This document shows, piece after piece, positions 1-7,782 of a DNA stretch of 15,443 bases (position 1 is the stretch's first letter; the number at the start of each line of letters is the position of its first letter). Below the pieces are notes generated by a model, which was given only the letters and a program-made list of their open reading frames with translations, was not told the origin of the DNA and did no database searches. Position numbers and translations under genes: made by a program. The DNA lies in contig DLMI01000001.1 in the NCBI GenBank assembly GCA_002478145.1, forward strand, positions 1-15,443. The letters are read 5' to 3'. This DNA is from Acidobacteria bacterium UBA7540 (GTDB lineage Bacteria; Acidobacteriota; Terriglobia; UBA7540).

Positions 1-300
1 GCCTGGAGCATCCAGCAAATGGCCGCGCACATCACCCCCACGCTGAGCCACACCCCCACAAAGTAATGTCCACCGATGAGTTTGCCCGCCGCCAGGATCA
101 AGCCTTGTATCGGCGGGTACATGGAGGCATAAGTTGGCCGGAAAATCTCGTGGGCGGTCTCAAAATGAATCCACATCGGATGCGGCGGGTTGGCGAGGCG
201 CCCGTGGAGAAGAGTATCCGCCAACAGTAGATGGCTGAACTCGTCCCGCATGCAAGGCGCCGGAACCGGCCAAGTCGGCAACAGCGCAGTCCGCAAGGCG
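1..300. repeat. High-identity paralogous segment (partner 3043-3342)
   Basis: Compared base by base with 3043-3342, I count about 17 mismatches in 300 positions and no indel; the first 82 bases are identical. Identity drops to about two thirds beyond position 300. The repeat continues past the left edge of the window. Confidence 0.9.
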
Positions 301-467
301 AGGGCAAGAAGGCCACAGATGAGAATGCTGGTTCTGCGTCTGCGGCCAAGTGCTCCCAGGGTTCGCTCCGCTGTGGCAAACCACCTCGAGCCGAGTTGGG
401 GGCGGGTAAACGCAACCAACAGCGCGAGAGAAGTGAGCAGACTCTCAGTCCCTATGATAGATGCCAT
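1..467 (-). CDS. GT-C-like multi-pass membrane protein, paralogue A (3' end outside window)
   Basis: Only the first 155 codons are inside the window; the gene continues past the left edge. The translation starts [16 protein letters not shown] and is collinear, without indels, with the intact gene at 1839-3509 (constant offset of 3042 bases). It keeps the acidic motif of the first extracytoplasmic loop ([10 protein letters not shown]) followed by a long loop with HPMWIHFE and FRPTYASMY. An early acidic pair in the first outer loop is typical of GT-C glycosyltransferases that use polyprenyl-phosphate sugars, so a membrane glycosyltransferase role is inferred, not shown. The ATG directly abuts the TAG of the relic upstream, so translation may be coupled to it. 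Identity with its paralogue is about 94% over 1-300 but only about two thirds over the first ~56 codons, which suggests gene conversion. Confidence 0.8.
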   Translation of the reverse strand, partial: MASIIGTESLLTSLALLVAFTRPQLGSRWFATAERTLGALGRRRRTSILICGLLALALRTALLPTWPVPAPCMRDEFSHLLLADTLLHGRLANPPHPMWIHFETAHEIFRPTYASMYPPIQGLILAAGKLIGGHYFVGVWLSVGVMCAAICWMLQ

Positions 468-793
468 CTATTTGCCCGCTCTCGACTTGCCGGGATGTCC
501 GTGATCTTCGGCTGCGACCCTCTCCTTGACGATGGTCCCGTATGCAGATAGCCTCGGAGGCATCTCATCCGCCTCAAGTAGCCAAGGGCGACGTTCCTTG
601 AAGTACTTGATCAGCTCCCCATTCTCGGCTGGCCCCATGTCCCGCGCCCAAACCACTTTTGCGTGGTCAATATCCGCTTCGTTGTAGACCCACTCGGCCA
701 GGGAGTCATGATCCGGTCCATACCGCACGAAAACAACTTGACCTCCGGGAAGGAGTCAAGCTGCTCCAGCAGCGCCGAGCGCCAAGGCTGCAC
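468..793 (-). pseudogene. C-terminal relic of a paralogue of the 1839-3509 membrane protein
   Basis: The minus-strand translation of 728-468 reads [19 protein letters not shown] onward and matches the C-terminus of the intact gene at 1839-3509, ending in its own TAG at 470-468. Upstream, about one base is missing near 747-752 relative to the intact copy. The segment that would encode LLEQLDSFP (cf. AELDSLP in the intact gene) is therefore in another frame, and the C-terminal frame hits a TGA at 758-756. Similarity fades near 785-793, and no N-terminal or membrane part is present; the next gene upstream is the unrelated CmcI-like gene. This is a 5'-deleted, frameshifted relic. A GTG-initiated peptide of 86 residues could still be made, and its stop touches the ATG of the next gene. 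Positions 587-734 are identical to 1907-2054. Confidence 0.8.
587..734. repeat. 148-bp perfect direct repeat (partner 1907-2054)
   Basis: These 148 bases are identical to 1907-2054, while the sequence on both sides is clearly diverged (mismatches start at 586 and 735). The two copies lie in direct orientation on either side of the CmcI-like gene. Confidence 0.95.
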
Positions 794-914
794 CCCAAAA
801 CAGGGTCCTGAGCCACTTGGAATCGGAATCCCCGTCGCACATTGTCATGGGTACGCTCTCTACCTCGGGGCCACGGTGTATGCCAGCGCGTCACTTTCCC
901 TCGCCCGCATCTTC

Positions 915-1658
915 TTAGCGAACCCTCTTGAGCCAGCCGCCAGGAAACATGGTAACGCCAAACTTCTCGCGACTTCTGTCCTGCATAAAGTCGGGGTTAT
1001 TCTTCAAGAACTCCTCTACCGCCTCCATCGGGCCGGGACCGAATTCGGGCAATATTGGGTGGCCGTTTATGTCTGTATCCTCAACCACGAGATAGTTCCC
1101 GACCGTTACAATGGTGCTATAGAGCCGCAATTCGTTCAAAACGTGGGCCTTGTGGTGGTCCGAGTCCAGAGATACCATCACTCGCTCGCCCGGGTGAATC
1201 GAGTTTTTGACTTCCTGAAAAATGGCATCTGAAGTTGATGATCCGAAGAGATATGTGATCCTTGGATGCTGGGGCCTGTTTGGGTACTCGAAGATGTCGA
1301 TGGTCAACACTCGCCCTCGTTTTAGGATTTCAAAAACCGATGCAAAATAATAGGCGCTCCCTCCCCTGCCCGTCCCTGCTTCAACGAGTACATCCGGTTT
1401 GGTCTCGTAGATGATCTCCTGATATGTCCAAGTATCGAAAGGGCACTTCTCGATAGGGACTCCTAGCCAATACGAATTCTGCCAGGTGGTCAGCCGACTA
1501 TTGTAAAACCACGTATGGAACGAATCGAACAGGTTAGGAATAGAACGTGACCTCCACGCCCACCCCAACCACATTCCAACAACGAAGTAAAGAACAGCCA
1601 CGACTATTGTGGGGAATTGGGAGATTCTCCGTCTTCCCGGTGAGTCTGCCTTTTCCAT
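915..1658 (-). CDS. Membrane-anchored cephalosporin hydroxylase (CmcI)-family SAM-dependent enzyme
   Basis: A 247-residue protein. After an N-terminal basic stretch comes one membrane helix (residues about 16-35), then a Rossmann methyltransferase fold of the CmcI family: SAM-binding motif VEAGTGRGGSAYYFAS (92-107), LDSDHHKAHV (164-173) and VEDTDINGHP (192-201), and the family ending MFPGGWL. In CmcI, the aspartate of the LDSDH motif and the Glu-Asp of the VED motif bind a divalent metal, and these residues are present here. Homologues act as hydroxylases or O-methyltransferases and are common in glycan clusters, so sugar or lipid-glycan modification at the membrane is likely. The ATG at 1658 is chosen over the in-frame start at 1712 because AAAGGA lies 7 bases upstream. 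It sits between the intact membrane gene and the relic, flanked by the 148-bp repeats. Confidence 0.85.
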   Translation of the reverse strand: MEKADSPGRRRISQFPTIVVAVLYFVVGMWLGWAWRSRSIPNLFDSFHTWFYNSRLTTWQNSYWLGVPIEKCPFDTWTYQEIIYETKPDVLVEAGTGRGGSAYYFASVFEILKRGRVLTIDIFEYPNRPQHPRITYLFGSSTSDAIFQEVKNSIHPGERVMVSLDSDHHKAHVLNELRLYSTIVTVGNYLVVEDTDINGHPILPEFGPGPMEAVEEFLKNNPDFMQDRSREKFGVTMFPGGWLKRVR

Positions 1659-1665
1659 CCTTTGT

Positions 1666-1671
1666 TCCTTT
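1666..1671 (-). promoter_or_regulatory. Ribosome binding site deciding the start of the CmcI-like gene
   Basis: AAAGGA on the minus strand, 7 bases before the ATG at 1658. The alternative start 54 bases upstream is not needed for the domain. Confidence 0.6.
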
Positions 1672-1838
1672 CGTCCTCGAATTTCATATCGCTGCGGCAA
1701 GGCGGAGAGCACCTTGGGACCCGTGCCGACGCCCGAGTTTGGAAGGCTCGTTTCCGAATTTCTAACAACTCTCCGTTAAACCGGTAAACGCTGGTAACTG
1801 GCGGGGACCCGGCGTGTACAAGCCTCGCTCGGGCTCTC

Positions 1839-3509
1839 TCACGGGTCTGGGCCCACGCCATACGGTGACAACCGGGGAGGCTCCTCATCCGGCTTAACCA
1901 GCCAGAGGCGACGTTCCTTGAAGTACTTGATCAGCTCCCCATTCTCGGCTGGCCCCATGTCCCGCGCCCAAACCACTTTTGCGTGGTCAATATCCGCTTC
2001 GTTGTAGACCCACTCGGCCAGGGAGTCATGATCCGGTCCATACCGCACGAAAACGAGGTGACCGCCCGGCAGGGAGTCAAGCTCCGCCAGGATCTCCGCG
2101 CGCTCCACTCCCATGGGTCGCCAGATACCGGACCTGGCCAGCGCTGGCAGCATGCGCACCTGGAGCGGCACCATTAAAACACAGATCAGAATAATTGAGC
2201 GCGCAAGAAACAGCCCGCTGGGCTTGCCTTCCCAGCGCCAGGCCCTCAGATGCCTCATGCCCTGCAGAATCACTGCCAGAATCACGGCGGTGATGGGAGC
2301 CGCATAATGGACGGCAAAAAATGTGGGGAGCTCCATGCCGGCAATGGAGACGCCACCGGCTATCACCAGCCACCTGATTCGCCGGTCGCGCACCACCCAG
2401 GGAAGCATGAAGAGCGGGACTAACAGGACGGGACCAATATAGAATACCCAGCTCGCTATGATCCGTAGGCCCGTTTCCCGAATGAAGCCGCCCACCGAGC
2501 GGACCATGAGGAATCGACCGAGCTCGAGATTGATATAGAAGTCGTGCATCGCTTGGTTATGGTAGACCGGCTGGGGGTTGGGTGACTGCCAATAAAAGTA
2601 CCGTGCTGCCGCGTACGTGGCTCGATCAACTTGGTAAGGCATGCGGAAGGGGTTGCCGGTAACTCGCCAGAAGTAATAGCCCATGGCGACGCCCACCGCA
2701 GCCAGCACAATCATGAGAGGAAGCACGATACGCCGGGCCAGGACTCGCGTGGGGGGCCGGTTCTTTCCTACCACCGAAACCAGCAGTGCCGCCGCCACCG
2801 GCAGGCTGAGCACGAATCCCTCGTAGGGCCGGCTGTTGGCCAGGATGCCCAGGCCCAGCCCCATAAACAGTGCGTCGCGTACCTTCCGGCGTCGCATGAT
2901 CCTCGGCAGTGCCCCCAAAACCAGCGCTCCCCCAATCGCCGCCGGAGCCCCACCCCAATAGCTGTCATCCCAATAGCTGAAAACGCCGAAGCGCATCGCC
3001 GGGAGCAATCCGCCGAGTAATGCCCAGCCCGGCGGCAGCCAGGCCTGGAGCATCCAGCAAATGGCCGCGCACATCACCCCCACGCTGAGCCACACCCCCA
3101 CAAAGTAATGTCCACCGATGAGTCTGCCCGCCGCCAGGATCAAGCCTTGCATCGGCGCGTACATGGAGGCATAAGTTGGCCGGAAAATTTCGTGGAAAGT
3201 CTCAAAGTGAATCCACATCGGATGCGGTGGGTTGGCGAGGCGCCCGTGGAGAAGAGTATCCGCCAACAGTAGATGGCTGAACTCGTCGTGCATTGAAGGC
3301 GCCGGAACCGGCAAAATCGGCAACAGCGCAGCCCGCAAGGCGAGGGCAACGACACCGCAAAGCAGGACGCTCGTTCCGCGCCGGCGGGCGAGTCCACCCA
3401 ACACCTCCTCCGCCGCGTGAAACCAGCCCGAGCCGAGCTGCGGGTAGGTGAACGCAAGCAACAGGGCGAGCGAAGTGATTAAAGACTCCGGGCCAATTGT
3501 GCCAAACAT
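1839..3509 (-). CDS. GT-C-like multi-pass membrane protein, paralogue B (intact)
   Basis: A 556-residue integral membrane protein with roughly ten or more hydrophobic helices. The first large outer loop carries [11 protein letters not shown] (74-84) and then HPMWIHFE and FRPTYASMY; later come [14 protein letters not shown] and NSRPYEGF. The C-terminal ~100 residues are soluble and contain [19 protein letters not shown] and [10 protein letters not shown]. The architecture resembles GT-C/GT39-like enzymes, which transfer sugars from polyprenyl phosphate on the outer face of the membrane, but I cannot name a substrate and see no characterised homologue. The ATG at 3509 aligns exactly with that of paralogue A; a GGGAG lies about 12 bases upstream, so the SD is weak. 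It follows the GT2 gene by 113 bases. Segments 3043-3342 and 1907-2054 are near-identical to other parts of the window. Confidence 0.85.
   Translation of the reverse strand: MFGTIGPESLITSLALLLAFTYPQLGSGWFHAAEEVLGGLARRRGTSVLLCGVVALALRAALLPILPVPAPSMHDEFSHLLLADTLLHGRLANPPHPMWIHFETFHEIFRPTYASMYAPMQGLILAAGRLIGGHYFVGVWLSVGVMCAAICWMLQAWLPPGWALLGGLLPAMRFGVFSYWDDSYWGGAPAAIGGALVLGALPRIMRRRKVRDALFMGLGLGILANSRPYEGFVLSLPVAAALLVSVVGKNRPPTRVLARRIVLPLMIVLAAVGVAMGYYFWRVTGNPFRMPYQVDRATYAAARYFYWQSPNPQPVYHNQAMHDFYINLELGRFLMVRSVGGFIRETGLRIIASWVFYIGPVLLVPLFMLPWVVRDRRIRWLVIAGGVSIAGMELPTFFAVHYAAPITAVILAVILQGMRHLRAWRWEGKPSGLFLARSIILICVLMVPLQVRMLPALARSGIWRPMGVERAEILAELDSLPGGHLVFVRYGPDHDSLAEWVYNEADIDHAKVVWARDMGPAENGELIKYFKERRLWLVKPDEEPPRLSPYGVGPDP
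1907..2054. repeat. 148-bp perfect direct repeat (partner 587-734)
   Basis: Second copy of the identical block, inside the 3' part of the intact membrane protein gene, coding for the end of its soluble C-terminal domain. Confidence 0.95.
3043..3342. repeat. High-identity paralogous segment (partner 1-300)
   Basis: Second copy of the ~94% identical block, coding for residues from about 56 onward of the intact membrane protein. The partner continues beyond the left edge of the window. Confidence 0.9.
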
Positions 3510-3622
3510 TTACTGAAATAGCTCCCAACGTCGAACGCCCAGTTGGCCGCGGCCCCTTTTGCCTCTATCCCCCCTCCAGGCTGGCTGCGTGCAGGCCGGG
3601 TGGCGCGCAGGGGACAGGCGGT

Positions 3623-4426
3623 TCAAGATGCCGGGATTGTGGGCGCGTCCTTCTGCTCGCGATAGTAACTCAGATCGAGTTTCCGACCGGTGGGGCTGAA
3701 GAGCCGCAGGTGCACGAGGCCGAGGCGCTGCAGCCAAAGCTCGAGTGTGGTGGCGAGAACGCCGAAACCGTATTTCACGCTGCGCCCAAAATTAACGGAA
3801 GAGGCCTCTTGGAAATACTTTGTCGGGCAGGAGATTTCCCCGATGCGGAAGCCGAAATAAATGCACTGCGCCAGCACTTCGTTGTCGAAGACAAAATCAT
3901 CCGAGTTCTCGAGCAGGGGCAGGGCGCGCAGCACATCGCCGGTAAAGGCCCTGAAGCCGGTATGATATTCGGAGAGCTTGGCTCCCGTGAAGAGGTTTTG
4001 AAAAGCGGTGAGAAACCGGTTGGCGAGGTACTTGTAAAGTGGCATCCCGCCCTTCAGCGCCCCACCCCCCAGGATTCTCGAGCCGAGAACGACGTCGTAA
4101 ACCCCGGAGGCCACCATCCCCGCCATTGCGGTGACCAGTAATGGTGTGTACTGGTAGTCGGGGTGCACCATCACCACCACATCCGCGCCCGCGGCCAGCG
4201 CTTCGCGATAGCAGGTCTGCTGGTTCCGGCCGTAACCGTAGTTCCGGTCATGGGCGAACACCTTCAGCCCCAGGCTCTCGGCCATGGGAACGGTTCGATC
4301 CGTGCTGCCATCATCCACCAGAATCTTGAAATCTACGGCCTCCGGCATTTCCCGGACGGTCTGCTCCAGAGTTTTCTCCGCGTTGTAGGCGGGCATCACA
4401 ACCGCGACCCGCTTCCCGTTGATCAT
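3623..4426 (-). CDS. GT2-family glycosyltransferase (DPM1-like, soluble)
   Basis: A 267-residue family 2 glycosyltransferase with a GT-A fold. Visible motifs are the nucleotide-binding start [14 protein letters not shown] (7-20), VDDGSTD (37-43) and the DxD-equivalent HPDYQY (88-93), followed by [10 protein letters not shown] in the acceptor region. There is no clear membrane helix, so it is probably a peripheral inner-membrane enzyme that moves a nucleotide-activated sugar onto a lipid carrier or growing glycan; the sugar cannot be read from the sequence. The ATG at 4426 is preferred to the in-frame start at 4483 because GGGAGG lies 8 bases upstream and the sugar-binding motif then begins at residue 7, as is usual. 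It lies 84 bases after the GT87 gene and 113 before the next membrane protein gene, consistent with one transcript. Confidence 0.9.
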   Translation of the reverse strand: MINGKRVAVVMPAYNAEKTLEQTVREMPEAVDFKILVDDGSTDRTVPMAESLGLKVFAHDRNYGYGRNQQTCYREALAAGADVVVMVHPDYQYTPLLVTAMAGMVASGVYDVVLGSRILGGGALKGGMPLYKYLANRFLTAFQNLFTGAKLSEYHTGFRAFTGDVLRALPLLENSDDFVFDNEVLAQCIYFGFRIGEISCPTKYFQEASSVNFGRSVKYGFGVLATTLELWLQRLGLVHLRLFSPTGRKLDLSYYREQKDAPTIPAS

Positions 4427-4434
4427 AGCAGCCG

Positions 4435-4440
4435 CCTCCC
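4435..4440 (-). promoter_or_regulatory. Ribosome binding site deciding the start of the GT2 gene
   Basis: GGGAGG on the minus strand, 8 bases before the ATG at 4426; this argues against the longer in-frame start at 4483. Confidence 0.65.
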
Positions 4441-4510
4441 GTTGTGAACTGCGGACACTGGCGGGAGAGGCAAAGTTAACCATGCTCGATGCTCGCCGGT
4501 CAAGGAGTTG

Positions 4511-5785
4511 TTACTGTGCCGGCGCACGCGTGCCTCCGGCCAGGATTCCTGAGGCGGGGCCTTGGGCCAAGTAGAGCATCGAGACGCCGAAAACCAAGAG
4601 AATGGGGAACATCAGGTAGAGGCCATGCCAGGCCACCAAAGCAAAATAAATAGGCGGAATCCACAAGAGCACGAGCGCGGTGGCGAGCACCAGGCGTAAA
4701 GCGGGCCTCCCTTGCCCCGGGAAATGCTTTGCAGCCAGAAGCATGGCGAGCATCAGAGGGCTGAAGTCATGCGTAAACATATGCAACCCGGTCATCAGGG
4801 AAACCGTTAGGACCGCAGAGAACATCAGGTCGAAAGTCCTGGCGGGATTTCGTCGGTCCGCCCGGACCCAACTCCACGCTGTGAGCAGAATCATGAATAC
4901 CGAGATGACCGCGACGACGAGCGTAAGAGCGCCGAGACTCATTGTGTTTCCCAGGATCGCGTACACGAACCCGTGAAGGGTAGGCATATCGACGGCCGAA
5001 CCGTAAGATACATTGGCCGGCTTGCGGCTGATGTTCGAAATCAAATCGACGTAGCCAAGTACTCCTCGCCATCCCACGGCTATCAGCGACAGAACGCCCA
5101 ACAAGGTGGCACTGAGGAGAAATCCGGTGAGAAACTTCCACTTTCGCCGAAAAAGGAAAACGAGCGCGAAGGGCAGCACGAATTGAAATTTGAGCAATCC
5201 GAAGCCCAGCCACCAGCCCGCCTTCAAATCGTGCCCGCGCTTGAGGCTGAGGAAAGTGGCGGTGTATACCAGCAGGAGGACGAGGGAGGTCTGTCCCTGG
5301 AACAGGGCCACACCCAGGGGGGCGAAGAGCAGCCACAGCGCGAAGTAGCCGAACACGTCTTTGGGGACGGGCGCGTGCGGCCGCAGGACGTAGGGGAGAA
5401 CCAGCCAGATTACCGCATTCACGATCCCCCAGATCAGGTACGCCCAGCGAAACGGCAACCCAGCTAGAGGGGCGAAGAGAAGCGCCTCGAACGGCGGATG
5501 CTCGTAAATGAGCGGGTTCGGATGCTTAAAGAGGGAGTTCCTCACCCTTTCCTGTTCACGGACGTCGTAAAGCTTCGGACCTTCTCCCTGGTGAACCATG
5601 TACGCGCCGAAGTAGGTGAGCACGAAATCGGTCTTTTCCGTGAGGGGGCCCGTGGCAGCCCAGAGAACAGCCCCCAAGAGAAGAACTGCGACAATAAGAA
5701 AAACCGCCCCGTTTTCGTTGAATCCGATCTCGATCTTCGGGCCTGCAACGGATTCGGTTGTGGCAGGGGTTACCGGCAATGACAT
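4511..5785 (-). CDS. GT87 (DUF2029) polyprenyl-phosphate mannosyltransferase-like membrane protein
   Basis: A 424-residue protein with about ten membrane helices. The first outer loop has the DUF2029/GT87 signature: TDFVLTYFGAYMVHQGEG (52-69), then LYD, and IYEHPPFEALLFAPLA about 25 residues later. The aspartate in this loop is the expected catalytic acid of GT-C enzymes such as mycobacterial PimE, which use polyprenyl-phosphate mannose. A later GQTSLVLLL and LKFQFVLPFALVFLFRR are also typical. The role here is probably to add a sugar on the outer face of the cytoplasmic membrane, using the carrier made by the neighbouring DPM1/GtrB-like enzyme; the sugar is not known. The ATG at 5785 has GAGGA four bases upstream, slightly close. 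The gene follows a relic of another membrane protein. Confidence 0.85.
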   Translation of the reverse strand: MSLPVTPATTESVAGPKIEIGFNENGAVFLIVAVLLLGAVLWAATGPLTEKTDFVLTYFGAYMVHQGEGPKLYDVREQERVRNSLFKHPNPLIYEHPPFEALLFAPLAGLPFRWAYLIWGIVNAVIWLVLPYVLRPHAPVPKDVFGYFALWLLFAPLGVALFQGQTSLVLLLVYTATFLSLKRGHDLKAGWWLGFGLLKFQFVLPFALVFLFRRKWKFLTGFLLSATLLGVLSLIAVGWRGVLGYVDLISNISRKPANVSYGSAVDMPTLHGFVYAILGNTMSLGALTLVVAVISVFMILLTAWSWVRADRRNPARTFDLMFSAVLTVSLMTGLHMFTHDFSPLMLAMLLAAKHFPGQGRPALRLVLATALVLLWIPPIYFALVAWHGLYLMFPILLVFGVSMLYLAQGPASGILAGGTRAPAQ

Positions 5786-5813
5786 CCATTCCTCACTGCA
5801 GCTCTATCGCACT

Positions 5814-5952
5814 TTTGTCCTGGCCCCACGCTTTCGAACAACGCCGTGATCTGACCGGTACAGAGTACCTTGCAATCCGGGCTCGTTTTGAGTGCGTAGG
5901 TAAGGGGTTGCTGAGACGGATAGAGCACATATCGGATCTGGTACTTATCGTG
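5814..5952 (-). pseudogene. C-terminal relic of a paralogue of the 8763-10358 membrane protein
   Basis: The minus-strand translation of 5949-5814 reads DKYQIRYVLYPSQQPLTYAL onward to FESVGPGQK. It aligns without gaps to the C-terminus of the intact gene at 8763-10358 (DKYRIQYVLFGPKEPVSVLL onward to FERVGD), with 16 of 42 residues identical and the spacing of GP/TG and FExVG kept. Nothing from the rest of that protein is present. Its 5' end overlaps the last codons of the GtrB-like gene in a different frame: GAT AAG TAC of the relic supplies the TAA stop of that gene. The relic is therefore the residue of a lost gene, not an independent protein; some short peptide expression cannot be excluded. 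Confidence 0.7.
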
Positions 5953-7012
5953 AACTCGCACCCGATTCATCTGTCTTCTTGAGCGGAACCTTATGGATTC
6001 GCCCAGTTTCGGCAGACTCTGCAAATCCCAGGCGCTCTTGGATCAGGTAAAGCGGGCGGCGTTTTGATTCACCGTAAATCCGACCTATGTATTCCCCGAT
6101 AATGCCCAAGCAGATGAGTTGGACCCCGCCGAGAAAGAGGATGGCGATCACGAGGCTGGCCCAGCCTTGCACCCAGTTCTTTTCAAAAAGCCGCGCATAC
6201 ACGGTGAGGAGGATCCCGAACACGGCGAACGCTGAGACGGCAAAGCCCAGCCAGGTCGCAACTCTCAGCGGCGTGGTTGAGAACGAGACAATGCCGTCCG
6301 CCGCGAGGCGAGCCATCTTGAACAGCGGGTACTTGGTTCTTCCCGCCCGCCGGGCAGCTCGGCGGTAGGGGACAGCCACTTGTGAGAACCCCAGCCAACT
6401 GACCATGCCTCGGATGAAGCGGTCCCGCTCGGGCATGGCAAGCAACGCCTCAGCCACTTTGCGATCAATCAGGCGGAAGTCTCCTGCGTCCGGCGGAATC
6501 TGGGTATCAGACAATTTTCCAATGAGCCGATAGAACAGCTTCGCAGTCCAGCGCTTGAAGGCGGTTTCCCCTTCGCGTTCCGTATGGACTCCATAGGCAA
6601 CGTCATAGCCGGCCTGCCATCGTGCGACAAATTCCGCGATCACTTCGGGGGGATCCTGTATATCAGCATCGATCACCACGATGGCATCCCCTGCGGCATG
6701 CTCCATTCCTGCTGTAATCGCCACTTGGTGGCCGAAATTACGCGACAGGCTCACCACCCGAACCTGATGGTCGGAACTCTGAATCTCCCTCAGCACGTCC
6801 ATCGTCGAATCGGTGCTTCCATCGTCGATGTAAATGATCTCGAATCTTATGCCGATCATGCCGAGCGCATTCGTGAGGCGGCGATGGGTTTCGTGCAGGA
6901 CCTCTTCCTCGTTGGCACAGGGAACAATCACGGAGAGCAGCGGCGGGTTGGCCTTCTCGCGGGCAGAGCCGGGGTTTTGCGCGTGGTCTTTGTCTTCAAC
7001 TGCTGGCTTCAT
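5945..7012 (-). CDS. GtrB/DPM1-like polyprenyl-phosphate glycosyltransferase
   Basis: A 355-residue GT2 enzyme with the layout of GtrB/ArnC-type undecaprenyl-phosphate glycosyltransferases. The GT-A domain carries LLSVIVPCANEEEVL (25-39), IDDGSTD (62-68), NFGHQVA, the metal-binding DADIQDPPE (115-123), FRLIDR and RFIRGMVSWLG. It is followed by a TKYPLFKM amphipathic segment and two membrane helices (about 240-310) ending in GEYIGRIYGESKRRPLYLI, all family hallmarks. It should transfer a nucleotide sugar to undecaprenyl phosphate on the cytoplasmic side, supplying donors for the GT-C enzymes nearby. The ATG at 7012 has AAGGAG five bases upstream. After YLIQERLG the ~28-residue tail is unconserved in appearance, and its stop codon comes from the relic of another gene, so the C-terminus was probably reshaped by recombination. 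Confidence 0.92.
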   Translation of the reverse strand: MKPAVEDKDHAQNPGSAREKANPPLLSVIVPCANEEEVLHETHRRLTNALGMIGIRFEIIYIDDGSTDSTMDVLREIQSSDHQVRVVSLSRNFGHQVAITAGMEHAAGDAIVVIDADIQDPPEVIAEFVARWQAGYDVAYGVHTEREGETAFKRWTAKLFYRLIGKLSDTQIPPDAGDFRLIDRKVAEALLAMPERDRFIRGMVSWLGFSQVAVPYRRAARRAGRTKYPLFKMARLAADGIVSFSTTPLRVATWLGFAVSAFAVFGILLTVYARLFEKNWVQGWASLVIAILFLGGVQLICLGIIGEYIGRIYGESKRRPLYLIQERLGFAESAETGRIHKVPLKKTDESGASSR

Positions 7013-7097
7013 CGAGTCTCCTTGCGATGTGACTTCCCTTCAGATTGTATGCCATCGGCAGGGTATTTCAACCAGCGAAAAAAGCGCTTGCATGCCG

Positions 7098-7769
7098 TCA
7101 TGCCTTGCTTCCTGTGACCACATACTGAGCGCCCATCGGACACCAATGTAAAAACGGTTCAAGAGGGCGGAGGCAGCCGAGGAAGCGGGGGAAAAACACG
7201 ATGTAGTCCAGCCGGATCTTCCGGAATTCATTTCGCGAGAAGTAACGAAGCGTTTCCCGAGGCGGAAGCAGTATGGCATCCTCATCGAAGGGGCAGCTTG
7301 CAACTGCCCGGCGCGTGAGTGGGTTCGCGGGGTTGTGCTCGAAGATAACCAACTTTCCGTTCATGCCTAGGAATTCGGCTGCCCGCGAGACTGTCTCTTG
7401 GCGAGCCTCGAGTCTAACGTGGTGCAATACATTCGCGAGGATGACAACGTCATAATCTCGACCCAAGTCGCCTGTTTCAGAAGTAAAAGTCCCTTGCTTC
7501 CGGAGTGCTGAGTCAATGTGATCCAGACTCGCTCGGGAAACGTCGTAGCCGTCGATGCGAGCGCGGGGGAGGTGCTGCTTCATTTGACCGCAAACAAGCC
7601 CAATACCACAGCCGTAATCCAGAATCCTGCAATCCGGTTTCGGTGCGACTTTGTCCGCGATGAATCTACCTTTGTAAGACGCAAAGTACTCGCTCTTTTC
7701 GCCGGTGATGCTGACGTTCCGATCCAGCAGTTCTCGATAGCCTTCCGAGAACCGATCGAACTCGCTCAA
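7098..7769 (-). CDS. Class I SAM-dependent methyltransferase
   Basis: A 223-residue methyltransferase with a Rossmann fold. It starts (M)SEFDRFSEGYRELLDRNV, then has motif I ILDYGCGIG (49-57), an acidic end of strand 2 in IDGYDVS, and ANVLHHV before the helix that closes the pocket; FEHNP follows the fourth strand. It probably methylates a sugar or lipid-linked intermediate of this cluster, inferred only from the neighbours, as the substrate cannot be read. The start is taken as TTG at 7769 because AGAGGAG lies 6 bases upstream and the family-like N-terminus MSEFDRF follows; the in-frame TTG at 7787 would overlap that ribosome binding site. It precedes the GtrB-like gene by 85 bases. Confidence 0.85.
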   Translation of the reverse strand: MSEFDRFSEGYRELLDRNVSITGEKSEYFASYKGRFIADKVAPKPDCRILDYGCGIGLVCGQMKQHLPRARIDGYDVSRASLDHIDSALRKQGTFTSETGDLGRDYDVVILANVLHHVRLEARQETVSRAAEFLGMNGKLVIFEHNPANPLTRRAVASCPFDEDAILLPPRETLRYFSRNEFRKIRLDYIVFFPRFLGCLRPLEPFLHWCPMGAQYVVTGSKA

Positions 7770-7775
7770 CTTGTT

Positions 7776-7782
7776 CTCCTCT
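7776..7782 (-). promoter_or_regulatory. Ribosome binding site deciding a TTG start of the methyltransferase gene
   Basis: AGAGGAG on the minus strand, 6 bases before TTG at 7769. The longer alternative start at 7787 lies upstream of this site. Confidence 0.65.

Noticed and set aside
663..1232. Long plus-strand frame (189 codons)
   Set aside because: It runs antisense across both the relic and the CmcI-like gene, two unrelated sequences that are each clearly coding on the minus strand, and gives no recognisable protein.
1..3509. Insertion sequence or composite transposon as the source of the repeats
   Set aside because: The repeats are coding segments of paralogous membrane proteins; no terminal inverted repeats, target-site duplications or transposase are visible.
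3530..3560. GGCCGCGGCC palindrome between the GT2 and membrane protein genes as a terminator
   Set aside because: Ten-base palindrome with no loop and no T-run; not a credible intrinsic terminator and probably chance in GC-rich DNA.
3497..4141. Plus-strand frame of 214 codons
   Set aside because: Antisense to the GT2 gene, which has all its family motifs on the minus strand; the frame is a by-product of GC-rich codon use.
6584..7117. Plus-strand frame of 177 codons
   Set aside because: Antisense to the well-supported GtrB-like gene.
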